This document shows, in pieces, positions 33,009 through 42,700 of a stretch of DNA of 64,000 nt. The stretch is from contig NZ_LMDY01000012.1 in the NCBI RefSeq assembly GCF_001425905.1, positions 187,734 through 251,733 on the forward strand, in the 5' to 3' direction. Each line of letters starts with the position of its first letter. The stretch's first letter is position 1. Below the pieces are notes generated by a model. The model saw only the letters and a program-made list of their open reading frames with translations. It made no database searches and had not been told where the DNA came from. The position numbers and the translations under genes were made by a program. This stretch comes from Methylibium sp. Root1272 (GTDB lineage: Bacteria > Pseudomonadota > Gammaproteobacteria > Burkholderiales > Burkholderiaceae_C).

Positions 33009-33634
33009 CGCGACCGGCTGTCGTCTTCGATTTTGGCGGGGTCGTGTTCCGCTGGCAGCCGTTGTCGCTGTTGCAGCAGGTGTTGCCGCAGCACGCCACC
33101 GACGAGGGCAGTGCGCGCGTACTGGCCGAGCGCATCTTCCAGGGATTTCGCCTCGGCGGCGACTGGGCCGAATTCGACCGCGGGACCATCGAGGCCCACG
33201 GGCTGGCCGAGCGCATTGCTGCGCGCACCGGGCTGACCGCTGCCGAGGTGAGGGCAGTGGTCGATGCGATCCCGCCGCACCTCGAGGCCGAGCCCGGCAC
33301 CGTGGCGCTGCTGCGTGCGCTGCGCGACGCGCAGCGGCCGCTGTACTACCTGTCGAACATGCCGGCGCCGTATGCGGACCATCTCGAGCACCATCATGAT
33401 TTCCTGGCGTGGTTCGAAGCCGGGTTGTTTTCGGCGCGCATCGGTCTGATGAAGCCCGAGCCGGCGATCTTCCGGCGCGCCGAGCTCGACTTCGGCATCG
33501 ACCCGGCACGCAGCCTTTTCATCGACGACCATGCCGGCAACATCGACGCGGCGCGCGCGGCCGGTTGGCGCGCACTGCATTTCACCGGGGCGACCGACTG
33601 CGAGGCTGTGCTGCGTGAGCAGGGTTGGCTGTAG
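33005..33634 (+). CDS. HAD-IA family phosphatase (YihX-like)
   Basis: 209-residue HAD hydrolase. Nucleophile motif DFGGVVF at 9-15 (Asp9), motif II Ser in YYLSNMP, Lys in GLMKPEP, and the metal acids in FIDDHAGNIDAAR. The D-x-G start resembles YihX-type glucose-1-phosphate phosphatases; with pgi and tal next to it a sugar phosphate substrate is plausible but unproven. The start is GTG 33005, overlapping the pgi stop (GTGA); the open frame upstream lies in pgi. Confidence 0.88.
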   Translation: MTRPAVVFDFGGVVFRWQPLSLLQQVLPQHATDEGSARVLAERIFQGFRLGGDWAEFDRGTIEAHGLAERIAARTGLTAAEVRAVVDAIPPHLEAEPGTVALLRALRDAQRPLYYLSNMPAPYADHLEHHHDFLAWFEAGLFSARIGLMKPEPAIFRRAELDFGIDPARSLFIDDHAGNIDAARAAGWRALHFTGATDCEAVLREQGWL

Positions 33635-33661
33635 CCGTCCGCGCGCGTCGACGCTCGCCGT

Positions 33662-34855
33662 TCAGCGCGGCGTCGCCAGCCAGCGCTCGGCCAGCCGGAC
33701 CCACAGCGTCGCCCCGAGCGGGATCAGGTCGTCGTTGAAGTCGTAGCTCGGGTTGTGCAGCATGCAGGGGCCCAGGCCGTGGCCGCCTTCGCGGTGCGCG
33801 CCGTCGCCGTTGCCGATGACGAAATAGCAGCCGGGCTTGTGCTGCAGGTAGTAGCTGAAGTCCTCGGCCCCCATCGTCGGCTCGAACTCCAGCACGTTCT
33901 CGGCGCCCACCACCTCGGCCATCACCGTTTGCGCGAACGCCGTCTCCGCCGCGTGGTTGATCGTGGGCGGGTAGTTGCGCGAGAACTCGAAGCGGCAGCT
34001 CGTCTCGAAGGCCGCGCAGGTGGCTTCGGCCACGGTCTTCATGCGCTGCTCGATCAGGTCCAGCACCTCGGTGGTGAAGGTGCGCACCGTGCCGCGGATC
34101 TCGCAGCGATCGGGCACGACGTTGGTCGCCTCGCCGGTGTGGATCATCGTCACCGAGATCACACCGGTGTCGAGCGGCCGCTTGTTGCGCGTGATGATGG
34201 TCTGGAAGGCCTGCACCATCTGGCAGGCCACCGGCACCGGGTCCACACCGAGGTGCGGCATCGCCGCGTGCGAGCCCTTGCCCTGGATCGTGATGCGGAA
34301 CTCGTTGCTGCTCGCGAACACCGGGCCCGTCTTCAGCGCGAACTGGCCGACCTTCAGCCCGGGCCAGTTGTGCGCGCCGAACACCGCCTCCATGGGGAAG
34401 CGCTCGAACAGGCCTTCCTTGATCATCTCGCGCGCGCCGCCGCCGCCTTCCTCGGCCGGTTGGAAGATCAGGTACACCGTACCGTCGAAGGCCCGGTGCT
34501 TCGAGAAATGCTTGGCGGCCGCAAGCAGCATGGCCGTGTGGCCGTCGTGGCCGCAGGCGTGCATCTTGCCGGCGTGCCGGCTGGCGTGCGGGAAGGTGTT
34601 GTGCTCGGTGATCGGCAGCGCGTCGATGTCGGCGCGCAGTCCGACCGCACGGTCCGAACGGCCGCCCTTCACGATGCCGACCACTCCGGTGGTACCGAGC
34701 CCGCGATGGACCGGGATGCCCCAGTCTGTCAGGGCCTGCGCGATCACGTCGGCGGTGCGGCGCTCCTCGAAGCACAACTCCGGGTGGGCATGCAGGTCAC
34801 GGCGGATCGCGGTGACGGCGGCACTGTCGGCCAGGATGGATTCGATCAACTGCAT
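33662..34855 (-). CDS. M20 family amidohydrolase (hippurate hydrolase/aminoacylase-like)
   Basis: 397-residue metallo-amidohydrolase of the M20D type (amino-acid amide or N-acyl amino acid hydrolysis). Metal ligands: GKMHACGHDGHTAM (Cys and His, near 103-110), the glutamate pair PAEEGGGGA near 140 and His near 165 (FGAHNWPG). The dimerisation domain contains KGSHAAMPHLGVDP. ATG 34855 has an upstream GGGAG. It is a single gene converging on the HAD gene; the substrate is unknown. Confidence 0.93.
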   Translation of the reverse strand: MQLIESILADSAAVTAIRRDLHAHPELCFEERRTADVIAQALTDWGIPVHRGLGTTGVVGIVKGGRSDRAVGLRADIDALPITEHNTFPHASRHAGKMHACGHDGHTAMLLAAAKHFSKHRAFDGTVYLIFQPAEEGGGGAREMIKEGLFERFPMEAVFGAHNWPGLKVGQFALKTGPVFASSNEFRITIQGKGSHAAMPHLGVDPVPVACQMVQAFQTIITRNKRPLDTGVISVTMIHTGEATNVVPDRCEIRGTVRTFTTEVLDLIEQRMKTVAEATCAAFETSCRFEFSRNYPPTINHAAETAFAQTVMAEVVGAENVLEFEPTMGAEDFSYYLQHKPGCYFVIGNGDGAHREGGHGLGPCMLHNPSYDFNDDLIPLGATLWVRLAERWLATPR

Positions 34856-34893
34856 CGGGCGCTCCCGCGCGGGCCGACGGGCCCCGCCGTGGA

Positions 34894-34899
34894 ATATTA
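34894..34899 (-). promoter_or_regulatory. Candidate -10 box of the M20 amidohydrolase
   Basis: Reads TAATAT on the minus strand, 38 nt before the start codon, in an otherwise very GC-rich divergent gap. No clear -35 box. Confidence 0.35.
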
Positions 34900-34962
34900 C
34901 GCCGGCCCCTGGTGTCGAGGGCGCGCCGCGCTCCGCGTCCCCCGGGGTCGAAGGGCCTGTGC

Positions 34963-34968
34963 CATGAT
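34963..34968 (+). promoter_or_regulatory. -10-like hexamer directly before the molybdopterin oxidoreductase
   Basis: CATGAT ends 6 nt before ATG 34975, with no Shine-Dalgarno sequence between; a possible leaderless start like those of lptM and aroB. Confidence 0.25.
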
Positions 34969-34974
34969 TTCGCG

Positions 34975-37032
34975 ATGAACCTGCCTGCCGATGATGTCCT
35001 GTCGCCTGGGGATCGCACGGTCCGCGGCGCCTGTCCGCACGACTGCCCCGACACCTGCGCCTTGAGCGTCACCGTGCGGGACGGCCGCGCGGTGAAGGTC
35101 CAGGGCGAGGCCGACCACCCCACGACGCAGGGCGCGCTGTGCACCAAGGTCTCGCGTTACCCCGAGCGCACCTACCACCCCGAGCGTGTTCTGCACCCGC
35201 TGCGGCGCGTCGGACCCAAGGGCACCGGGCGCTTCGAGCGCGTCGGCTGGGACGAGGCGCTGGATGCCATCGCGACGCGCCTGCAGGCGATCGCCGCGCG
35301 CGATCCGCAGGCCGTCGTGCCCTACAGCTATGCCGGCACGATGGGCCTGGTGCAGGGCGAGAGCATGGCCGCGCGCTTCTTCCACCGCCTGGGCGCCTCG
35401 CTGCTCGACCGCACCATCTGCTCCAGCGCCGGCGGCGAGGCGCTGACGGCAAGCTACGGCGCCAAGGTCGGCATGCACGTCGAGCATTTCGCCGAAGCCA
35501 GGCTGATCCTGATCTGGGGCAGCAACAGCATCGCGTCGAACCTGCACTTCTGGACCTACGCCCAGGCCGCCAAGCGCGCCGGCGCGAAGCTGGTGTGCAT
35601 CGACCCGCGCCGCACCGAGACCGCCGACAAGTGCCACCAGCACCTCGCGCTGCTGCCCGGCACCGACGGTGCGCTGGCGCTCGGTCTGATGCGCGAGCTG
35701 ATCGTCAACGACTGGCTCGACCACGACTACATCGACCGCCACACCGAGGGCTGGCCGGCGCTGCGCGAGAAGGCGCTCGCCTGGACGCCCGAGCGCACCG
35801 CCGCCGTCTGCGGCCTGGACGCCGATCAGGTCCGCGGCCTGGCCCGCGACTACGGCACGACGCGCCCGGCCGCGATCCGCCTGAACTACGGCATGCAGCG
35901 CGTGCGCGGCGGCGGCAACGCGGTGCGGCTGGTCGCCACGCTGCCCTGCCTGACCGGCGCGTGGCGGCAGCGCGCCGGCGGTCTGCTGCTGTCGAGCAGC
36001 GGCTGGTACCCGATCGACCACGCCGCGCTGCAGCGCCCCGAGCTGCTGGGTGCGCGCCGTCCGCGCACGATCAACATGAGCACCATCGGCGACGACCTGC
36101 TGCGCGAGAGCTCGGCCGGCTTCGGCCCGAAGATCGAGGCGCTGGTGGTCTACAACAGCAACCCGGTCGCGGTGGCGCCCGAATCGCCCAAGGTCGTGCG
36201 GGGCTTCGCGCGCGAGGATCTGTTCACCGTGGTGCTCGAACACTTCCTCACCGACACGGCCGACCACGCCGACTTCGTGCTCCCCGCAACCACCCAGCTC
36301 GAGCACCTGGACGTGCACCGCAGCTATGGTCACACCTCGGTGCTGATCAACGAGCCGGCCGTCGCGCCGCTGGGCGAGGCGCTGCCCAACACCGAGATCT
36401 TCCGGCGCCTCGCCGCGCGCATGGGCTACGACGATCCCTGCTTCGGCGACAGCGACGAGGCGATCGCCCGCCAGGCCTTCGGCAACCATGTGCGCTTCGA
36501 CGAGCTGCGCGAACAAGGCTGGGTCCAGCTGCCGCTGCCCGAGGCGCCGTTCGCCAACGGTGGCTTCCCCACGCCGAGCGGGCGCTGCCGCATCGACGCG
36601 CCCGGCTGGGGCGTGCCCGATCACGTGCCCAATCACGAATCGGCGCAGAGCACGCCGGCGCTCGCTGCGACCTATCCGCTGGCGATGATCTCGCCGCCGG
36701 CGCGCAACTTCCTCAACTCCAGCTTCGTCAACGTGAAGAGCCTGCGCGACATCGAGGGCGAGCCGGTGCTGGAGATCCACCCGGGCGACGCTGCGCCGCG
36801 TGGCATCCACGATGGTGCGCTGGTGCGTGTTTTCAACGAGCGCGGCCAGTATTGGTGCAAGGCCACGCTCAGCGAGCGGGCTCGCCCCGGGGTCGTCAAC
36901 GGCCTGGGCATCTGGTGGCGCAAGCTCGGCGTACGCGGCAGCAACGTGAACGAAGTCACCCACCAGAAGCTCACCGACCTGGGCCGCGCGCCGAGCTTCT
37001 ACGACTGCCTGGTCGAGGTGAGCCCGGGCTGA
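34975..37032 (+). CDS. Molybdopterin oxidoreductase family protein with N-terminal 4Fe-4S site
   Basis: 685-residue DMSO-reductase-superfamily enzyme. Cys20, Cys24, Cys28 and Cys56 form a 4Fe-4S site (CPHDCPDTC...C); the molybdopterin domains follow, with a Cys at 149 (TICSSAGGEA) near the expected cofactor-ligand region, and the C-terminal MGD-binding domain contains PPARNFLNSSFVN. There is no Tat signal, so it should be cytoplasmic. No electron-transfer or membrane subunit is encoded nearby, so reaction and partner are unknown. ATG 34975 is chosen; the GTG at 34912 would add a basic tail not seen in the family. Confidence 0.88.
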   Translation: MNLPADDVLSPGDRTVRGACPHDCPDTCALSVTVRDGRAVKVQGEADHPTTQGALCTKVSRYPERTYHPERVLHPLRRVGPKGTGRFERVGWDEALDAIATRLQAIAARDPQAVVPYSYAGTMGLVQGESMAARFFHRLGASLLDRTICSSAGGEALTASYGAKVGMHVEHFAEARLILIWGSNSIASNLHFWTYAQAAKRAGAKLVCIDPRRTETADKCHQHLALLPGTDGALALGLMRELIVNDWLDHDYIDRHTEGWPALREKALAWTPERTAAVCGLDADQVRGLARDYGTTRPAAIRLNYGMQRVRGGGNAVRLVATLPCLTGAWRQRAGGLLLSSSGWYPIDHAALQRPELLGARRPRTINMSTIGDDLLRESSAGFGPKIEALVVYNSNPVAVAPESPKVVRGFAREDLFTVVLEHFLTDTADHADFVLPATTQLEHLDVHRSYGHTSVLINEPAVAPLGEALPNTEIFRRLAARMGYDDPCFGDSDEAIARQAFGNHVRFDELREQGWVQLPLPEAPFANGGFPTPSGRCRIDAPGWGVPDHVPNHESAQSTPALAATYPLAMISPPARNFLNSSFVNVKSLRDIEGEPVLEIHPGDAAPRGIHDGALVRVFNERGQYWCKATLSERARPGVVNGLGIWWRKLGVRGSNVNEVTHQKLTDLGRAPSFYDCLVEVSPG

Positions 37033-37139
37033 GAAGTCCGTCACGCGGTCGATGCGCCGCGCGCGCGTCCGGCCGCCGGCCCGCGCGGTGGCATGTGTCT
37101 TGCCACATTCCAGCGTCACCAGAACGTTGGGAATCCCTC

Positions 37140-38461
<1,322 letters not shown>

Positions 38462-38465
<4 letters not shown>

Positions 38466-39178
38466 ACGGTGTTGCATCGTCGAATGGGGGCCGCGACAAC
38501 GACCCTGTCACCGTGCGGCGTGCGCTCGCGCAGGCGCTGGGCGAGTACCTGGATGCGCCGCGCGTGCGCGAGGCGGTGACGCTGTGGTGCCAGCAGTTCC
38601 AGGGGCGCGGCGCGCTGTTCCTCGGCCTGAGCCGCTACTGCCGGCAGATCGCCGACGGCTTCGACCTGGCGGGCAAGGAAGCCGAACTGCACCTCAGGAT
38701 CTTTCGCGCGTTGCAGAGCGACCCACAGCGCCTGCCGGACGATCCGCTGTCCTCGCAGCCCTTCGAGTCCACCGAGCCGGGCAGCCTGCCGCCGGGCTCC
38801 GTCGCGCCGGCGGCGCCTCGGCTCGGCGAGGGGGCGGCCGCCATGCAGGCCTTCTTCGCGGCGATCGAGGCCCAGCTCTCGCGCGACCTGCCGGTCGGCC
38901 TGACGCCGGCGCGCGTGCGCCGCGCGCTGATCCGTCATGCCACCAGCCTGCCGCGGCCCCAGCAGCACGCGGCCTCGCTGTGGTGGAGCGGGCAAGTGAG
39001 CACGCTCGACGGCGACTGGCCGGCCGGCGGCCACGGCACGCTGCTGGTCAACGTGATGTACGTGGCGCTCGCCGAACTGCTGGGACCGGTGCGCGCGGAC
39101 GCCTGCTTCACGCACGCCGTCGATCGGCTCGAAGCCAGTGGCGCTCCGGCGCTGATCGGCATCCGCCGCTACCTGTAG
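38462..39178 (+). CDS. Unknown protein translationally coupled to amt
   Basis: 238 residues, not recognised. No signal peptide or membrane helix. The N-terminal half is helical and charged (RRALAQALGEYLDAPRVREAVTLWCQQF, then FLGLSRYCRQIADGFDLAGKEAELHLRIFRAL); a Pro/Gly linker near 100-120 leads to a second helical region with tryptophans (ASLWWSG) and FTHAVDRLEA. ATG 38462 overlaps the amt stop (ATGA), so it is made with the transporter and may be a cytoplasmic partner; that role is inference. Confidence 0.75.
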
Positions 39179-39207
39179 CGCCGCACCGTCCGGCCAAGGT
39201 GGGGCCG

Positions 39208-39213
39208 TAGACT
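39208..39213 (+). promoter_or_regulatory. -10-like hexamer before the metallopeptidase lipoprotein
   Basis: TAGACT ends 7 nt before ATG 39221, and no ribosome binding site lies between; a possible leaderless promoter. Confidence 0.3.
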
Positions 39214-39220
39214 GCGCGCC

Positions 39221-40330
39221 ATGCTGCTGCGCGCCCGGTCCTGGTGGTTCACGCTTGCCGCGCTGGGCGCTGCGCTGGCGCTGCCGGCGGCGCTCGGCGG
39301 CTGTGGCACCGTGGGCTACCTCTCGCAATCGGTCCAGGGCCATCTCGGCGTGATGCGCGCCGCGAAGCCGGTCGACGCCTGGCTGGCCGACGCCGGCACG
39401 CCGGCGGCCTTGCGCGAGCGCCTGCTGCTGAGCCAGCGCATGCGCGATTTCGCAGTCCAGGAACTGGGCCTGCCCGACAACGCCAGCTACCGCCGCTATG
39501 CCGACCTCGGCCGGCCCGCCGTGGTGTGGAACGTGGTTGCGGCGTCCGAGTTGTCGCTGACCCTGAAGACCTGGTGCTTCCCGGTGGTCGGTTGCGTCGG
39601 CTACCGCGGCTACTTCGAGCGCGGCGCGGCCGACGCGCTGGCCGCCGAGCTGCTGGCCCAGGGCCAGGAAGTCAGCGTCTACGGCGTGCCCGCCTATTCA
39701 ACGCTCGGCAAGCTGCCCGGCGACTTCTTTGCCGACCCGCTGCTCAACACCTTCATCGGCTACCCCGAAGGCGAGCTGGCGCGGCTGATCTTCCACGAGC
39801 TGGCGCACCAGGTGGCGTACGCGAAGGACGACACCGAGTTCAACGAAAGCTTCGCGACGGCGGTCGAGCGCCTCGGCGGCGAGCGTTGGCTCGCGCAACG
39901 GGCCGATGCCGCGGCGCGCGAGGAGTACGAGCGCTTCGACGCGAGACGCCGCGACTTCCGCGCGCTCGTGCTCACCACCCGCACGCAGCTCGACGTGCTG
40001 TACCGCGGCCCCGGCAGCGAGGCCGACAAGCGCGCCGGCAAGGCGGCGCTGATGGAGCAGATGCGCGCCGAGCACGCGCGCCTCAAGGCCGGCCCGTGGG
40101 CCGGCTATGCCGGCTACGACGCCTGGTTCGCCCGGGCCAACAACGCCAGCCTGGGCGTGCAGTCGGCCTACAACGCGCTGGTGCCCGGCTTCGAGGCGCT
40201 GTTCGCCGCCGAGGGCAGCGACTTCGCGCGCTTCTACGCCGAAGTGCGGCGCCTCGCCGGCTTGCCGCAACCTGAACGCCGCGCCACACTCGCAGCCGGC
40301 CGTCAGCTGCCCCTGCTGCTGACGCCCTGA
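39221..40330 (+). CDS. Putative aminopeptidase lipoprotein (HExxH metallopeptidase)
   Basis: 369 residues. The signal ends in lipobox LGGC near residue 27, so it is a membrane-anchored lipoprotein facing the periplasm. A zinc-peptidase motif HELAH is at 192-196 (His192, Glu193, His196), followed by a candidate third-ligand segment NESFATAVE about 15 residues later. The arrangement matches the family of putative proteobacterial aminopeptidases (Aminopep, PF10023 as I recall it). The gene lies alone after the amt pair; the substrate is unknown. Confidence 0.85.
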   Translation: MLLRARSWWFTLAALGAALALPAALGGCGTVGYLSQSVQGHLGVMRAAKPVDAWLADAGTPAALRERLLLSQRMRDFAVQELGLPDNASYRRYADLGRPAVVWNVVAASELSLTLKTWCFPVVGCVGYRGYFERGAADALAAELLAQGQEVSVYGVPAYSTLGKLPGDFFADPLLNTFIGYPEGELARLIFHELAHQVAYAKDDTEFNESFATAVERLGGERWLAQRADAAAREEYERFDARRRDFRALVLTTRTQLDVLYRGPGSEADKRAGKAALMEQMRAEHARLKAGPWAGYAGYDAWFARANNASLGVQSAYNALVPGFEALFAAEGSDFARFYAEVRRLAGLPQPERRATLAAGRQLPLLLTP

Positions 40331-40348
40331 ACCGAACCGAGTGCCTTC

Positions 40349-40696
40349 ATGCCCGACATCGCCCTTCATCGTCCTCACCGGCTTGGCCTCAAGCGCGCCC
40401 GCGAGATCGCTTGGAAATGGGCCGAGGATGCCGAGGCCAAGTTCGGCATGGAATGCACGGTGGAGGAGGGCGACGACGAGGACGTGGTGCACTTCACGCG
40501 CAGTGGCGTGAACGGCACGCTGCTCGTGCGGAGTGATGCTTTCGAACTTTCAGCGAAGCTGAGCTTCCTGCTCGGCGCCTTCCAGAAGACCATCGAGGGC
40601 GAGATCGAGAAGAACCTCGATGGCCTATTGGCGGCGGAGCACAAGCGGGCCAAGGCGCCGGCCACGGCGAAGAAGTCGGTGCGAAAGAAGACCTGA
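40349..40696 (+). CDS. Polyhydroxyalkanoic acid system family protein
   Basis: 115-residue small protein resembling the PHA_gran_rgn family found beside polyhydroxyalkanoate genes: start DIALHRPHRLGLKRAREIAWKWAEDAE, an acidic middle, SAKLSFLLGAFQKTIEGEIEKNLD, and a Lys/Ala-rich tail (AKAPATAKKSVRKK) resembling phasin and DNA-binding tails. The function is not established. It begins 18 nt after the metallopeptidase gene. Confidence 0.8.
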   Translation: MPDIALHRPHRLGLKRAREIAWKWAEDAEAKFGMECTVEEGDDEDVVHFTRSGVNGTLLVRSDAFELSAKLSFLLGAFQKTIEGEIEKNLDGLLAAEHKRAKAPATAKKSVRKKT

Positions 40697-40872
40697 CAAG
40701 GTCTGCATACCTGATACGGGCTGTATTCGAGCGCTGAGCGGGCGCCACGCCGGTCCGCTGTGTTGCGTTCGTGTCCCCCGGCGTCGGCCTTGCGGCCGAC
40801 CCCTCCTCCTCTACCTCACTCCACACAGCGGCCCGTCACGGCGCTTCGATACACCGTGGACTGCGGGTGCCC
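40697..40872. other. Non-coding gap with hairpin between convergent genes
   Basis: 176 nt between the PHA-system gene and the opposing acyl-CoA-binding protein gene. It holds a perfect 7-bp hairpin GTCGGCC-TTGC-GGCCGAC (40783-40800) without a T-run, just after a GTCCCCCGG word that recurs in two other gaps. It could end transcription from either side. Confidence 0.4.
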
Positions 40873-41127
40873 CTACTTCAGCGACTCGATCAACTCGATG
40901 TAGCCCTGTTGCGCAGACTCGCCAGCGGTGCCCTTCAGTTCATTCCAGGCGTCCCACTTCGCGCGACCCACCATGTCGGAGAAGCCGGGGCGCTTGCCGT
41001 CGACGTCGCCGGCAGTCGCCTGTTTGTAGAGCGCGTAGATCTTCAGCAAGGTCTGGTTGTCCGGCTTCTCCGGCAGGGTCTTGGACGCGGCGACGGCGGC
41101 GTCGAAGCGGGCTTGCAGATCGGCCAT
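40873..41127 (-). CDS. Acyl-CoA-binding protein
   Basis: 84-residue four-helix ACBP that binds medium/long-chain acyl-CoA in the cytoplasm. Family motifs are intact: ADLQARFDAAVAASKTLPEKPDNQTLLKIYALYKQAT, then GKRPGFSDMVGRAKWDAWNELKG. Full length for the family. Bacterial ACBPs are patchily distributed. It is divergent from the wax ester synthase gene 108 nt away, which uses acyl-CoA, so joint control is plausible. Confidence 0.94.
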   Translation of the reverse strand: MADLQARFDAAVAASKTLPEKPDNQTLLKIYALYKQATAGDVDGKRPGFSDMVGRAKWDAWNELKGTAGESAQQGYIELIESLK

Positions 41128-41235
41128 GGAGCGCTCCTCGTGGGCAAGGGACAGCAGTGAAAATCAGATTGACGCTGTCGATCTTACCGAGCATCGTCCC
41201 GGCCAAAACCCGAGAACAACCCGAGGAGACCCTTG

Positions 41236-42669
41236 ATGGCCACCGCCGCGCCGGAGCGCATGTCGCGTGTCGATACCGCGTGGCTGCGCATGGACAACCC
41301 ATCCAACCTGATGATGATCCTGGGCGTGTGGCTGCTCGAGCCCGGCGTGTCGCATGCCGCGCTGTGCCAGCGCGTCGAGGCGCGGCTGCTGAAGTACAGG
41401 CGCTTCCGGCAGAAGGTGGTGGAGGACGCGATGGGCGCGAGCTGGGTCACGGACCGCAGCTTCGACCTGCAGCGCCACGTGCTGCGCGAGCGCCTGGTGC
41501 CCGGCAAGGGGCAGAGCCCGCGGCAGGCACTGGAGGCGCGCGCCGCCGAGCTGGCGACCACTCCGCTCGATCCGGCGCACCCGCTGTGGCAACTGCACCT
41601 GATCGAGGACTACCCCGACGTCGAAGGCCGGCGCGGCAGCGCGATGATCGCGCGCATCCATCACTGCATCGCCGACGGCATCGCGCTGATCTCGGTGATG
41701 CTGTCGATCACCGACGGCGGCAAGCCGCCACCCGAGCGCGCGCAGAAGCCCGACGACGAGAAGGACTGGCTGAGCGACGCGGTGCTCAAGCCCATCACCG
41801 ACGTGGCGATCAAGGCCATCGGTCTCTACGGCGACGGCGTGGCCAAGTCGGTCGAGCTGCTGTCGAAGCCGCAGCCGCCGCTGTTCGGCTCGGTCGAGAT
41901 GGCGCTCACCGGCGCGCAGGTCGTCAAGGATCTCGCCGCGCTCGCGCTGATGCCCGACGACTCGCCGACCCGGCTCAAGGGCAAGCCCGGCACGAGCAAG
42001 CGCGTGGCCTGGTGCGAGCCGATCCCGCTGGACGACGTGCGCTCGGTCGGCAAGGCGCTGGGCGCGTCGATCAACGACGTGCTGCTGGCCTGCGCCGCCG
42101 GCGCGATCGGCGGCTACCTCGCGGCGAAGGACGAAGACCCCACCGGCAAGGAGATCCGCGCGATGGTGCCGGTCAACCTGCGGCCGCTGGAGAAGGCGCA
42201 TCAGCTGGGCAATCGCTTCGGCCTGGTGCCGCTGGTGCTGCCGATCGGCATCGCCAACCCGGTGCAGCGCGTCTACGCGGTGCGACGCCGCATGAACGAG
42301 CTCAAGGGCAGCTACCAGCCGGTGCTCGCCTTCGGCGTGCTGGCCATCGCCGGGCTGCTGGTCAAGCCGGTGCAGCACGCGCTGCTGAACCTGTTCGCCA
42401 AGAAGGCCACCGCCGTCATGACCAACGTGCCGGGACCGAAGGAACCGTTGAAGTTCTGTGGCTCGACGCTGCGGCAGACGATGTTCTGGGTGCCGCAGTC
42501 GGGCGACATCGGCATGGGCGTCTCCATCCTCTCCTACGGTGGCGGCGTGCAGTTCGGGCTGATCACCGACGCGACGCTGTGCCCGGACCCCGAGGCGATC
42601 ATCGAACGCTTCGCGCCGGAGTTCGAGAAGCTGCTGCTGGTGACGCTGATGCTGCCGTGGGGCGAGTGA
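41236..42669 (+). CDS. Wax ester synthase/diacylglycerol acyltransferase (WS/DGAT)
   Basis: 477-residue acyltransferase joining acyl-CoA to a long-chain alcohol or diacylglycerol, making storage neutral lipid. The catalytic motif HHCIADG is at 142-148 (His142, His143, Asp147). The N-terminal MDNPSNLMMILGVWLLE and the C-terminal NVPGPKEPLKFCGS with a DUF1298-like domain match the family. ATG 41236 has GAGGAG seven nt upstream; the TTG at 41233 is not needed. Confidence 0.95.
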   Translation: MATAAPERMSRVDTAWLRMDNPSNLMMILGVWLLEPGVSHAALCQRVEARLLKYRRFRQKVVEDAMGASWVTDRSFDLQRHVLRERLVPGKGQSPRQALEARAAELATTPLDPAHPLWQLHLIEDYPDVEGRRGSAMIARIHHCIADGIALISVMLSITDGGKPPPERAQKPDDEKDWLSDAVLKPITDVAIKAIGLYGDGVAKSVELLSKPQPPLFGSVEMALTGAQVVKDLAALALMPDDSPTRLKGKPGTSKRVAWCEPIPLDDVRSVGKALGASINDVLLACAAGAIGGYLAAKDEDPTGKEIRAMVPVNLRPLEKAHQLGNRFGLVPLVLPIGIANPVQRVYAVRRRMNELKGSYQPVLAFGVLAIAGLLVKPVQHALLNLFAKKATAVMTNVPGPKEPLKFCGSTLRQTMFWVPQSGDIGMGVSILSYGGGVQFGLITDATLCPDPEAIIERFAPEFEKLLLVTLMLPWGE

Positions 42670-42700
42670 CGGCGCCTCGCGCACGCCCCGGCGGTGGCGG

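Noticed and set aside
35139-37139. Open frame running into amt (would give 1108 residues)
   Set aside because: Shadow of the molybdopterin oxidoreductase; only the part from TTG 37140 has the Amt signal peptide and membrane helices.
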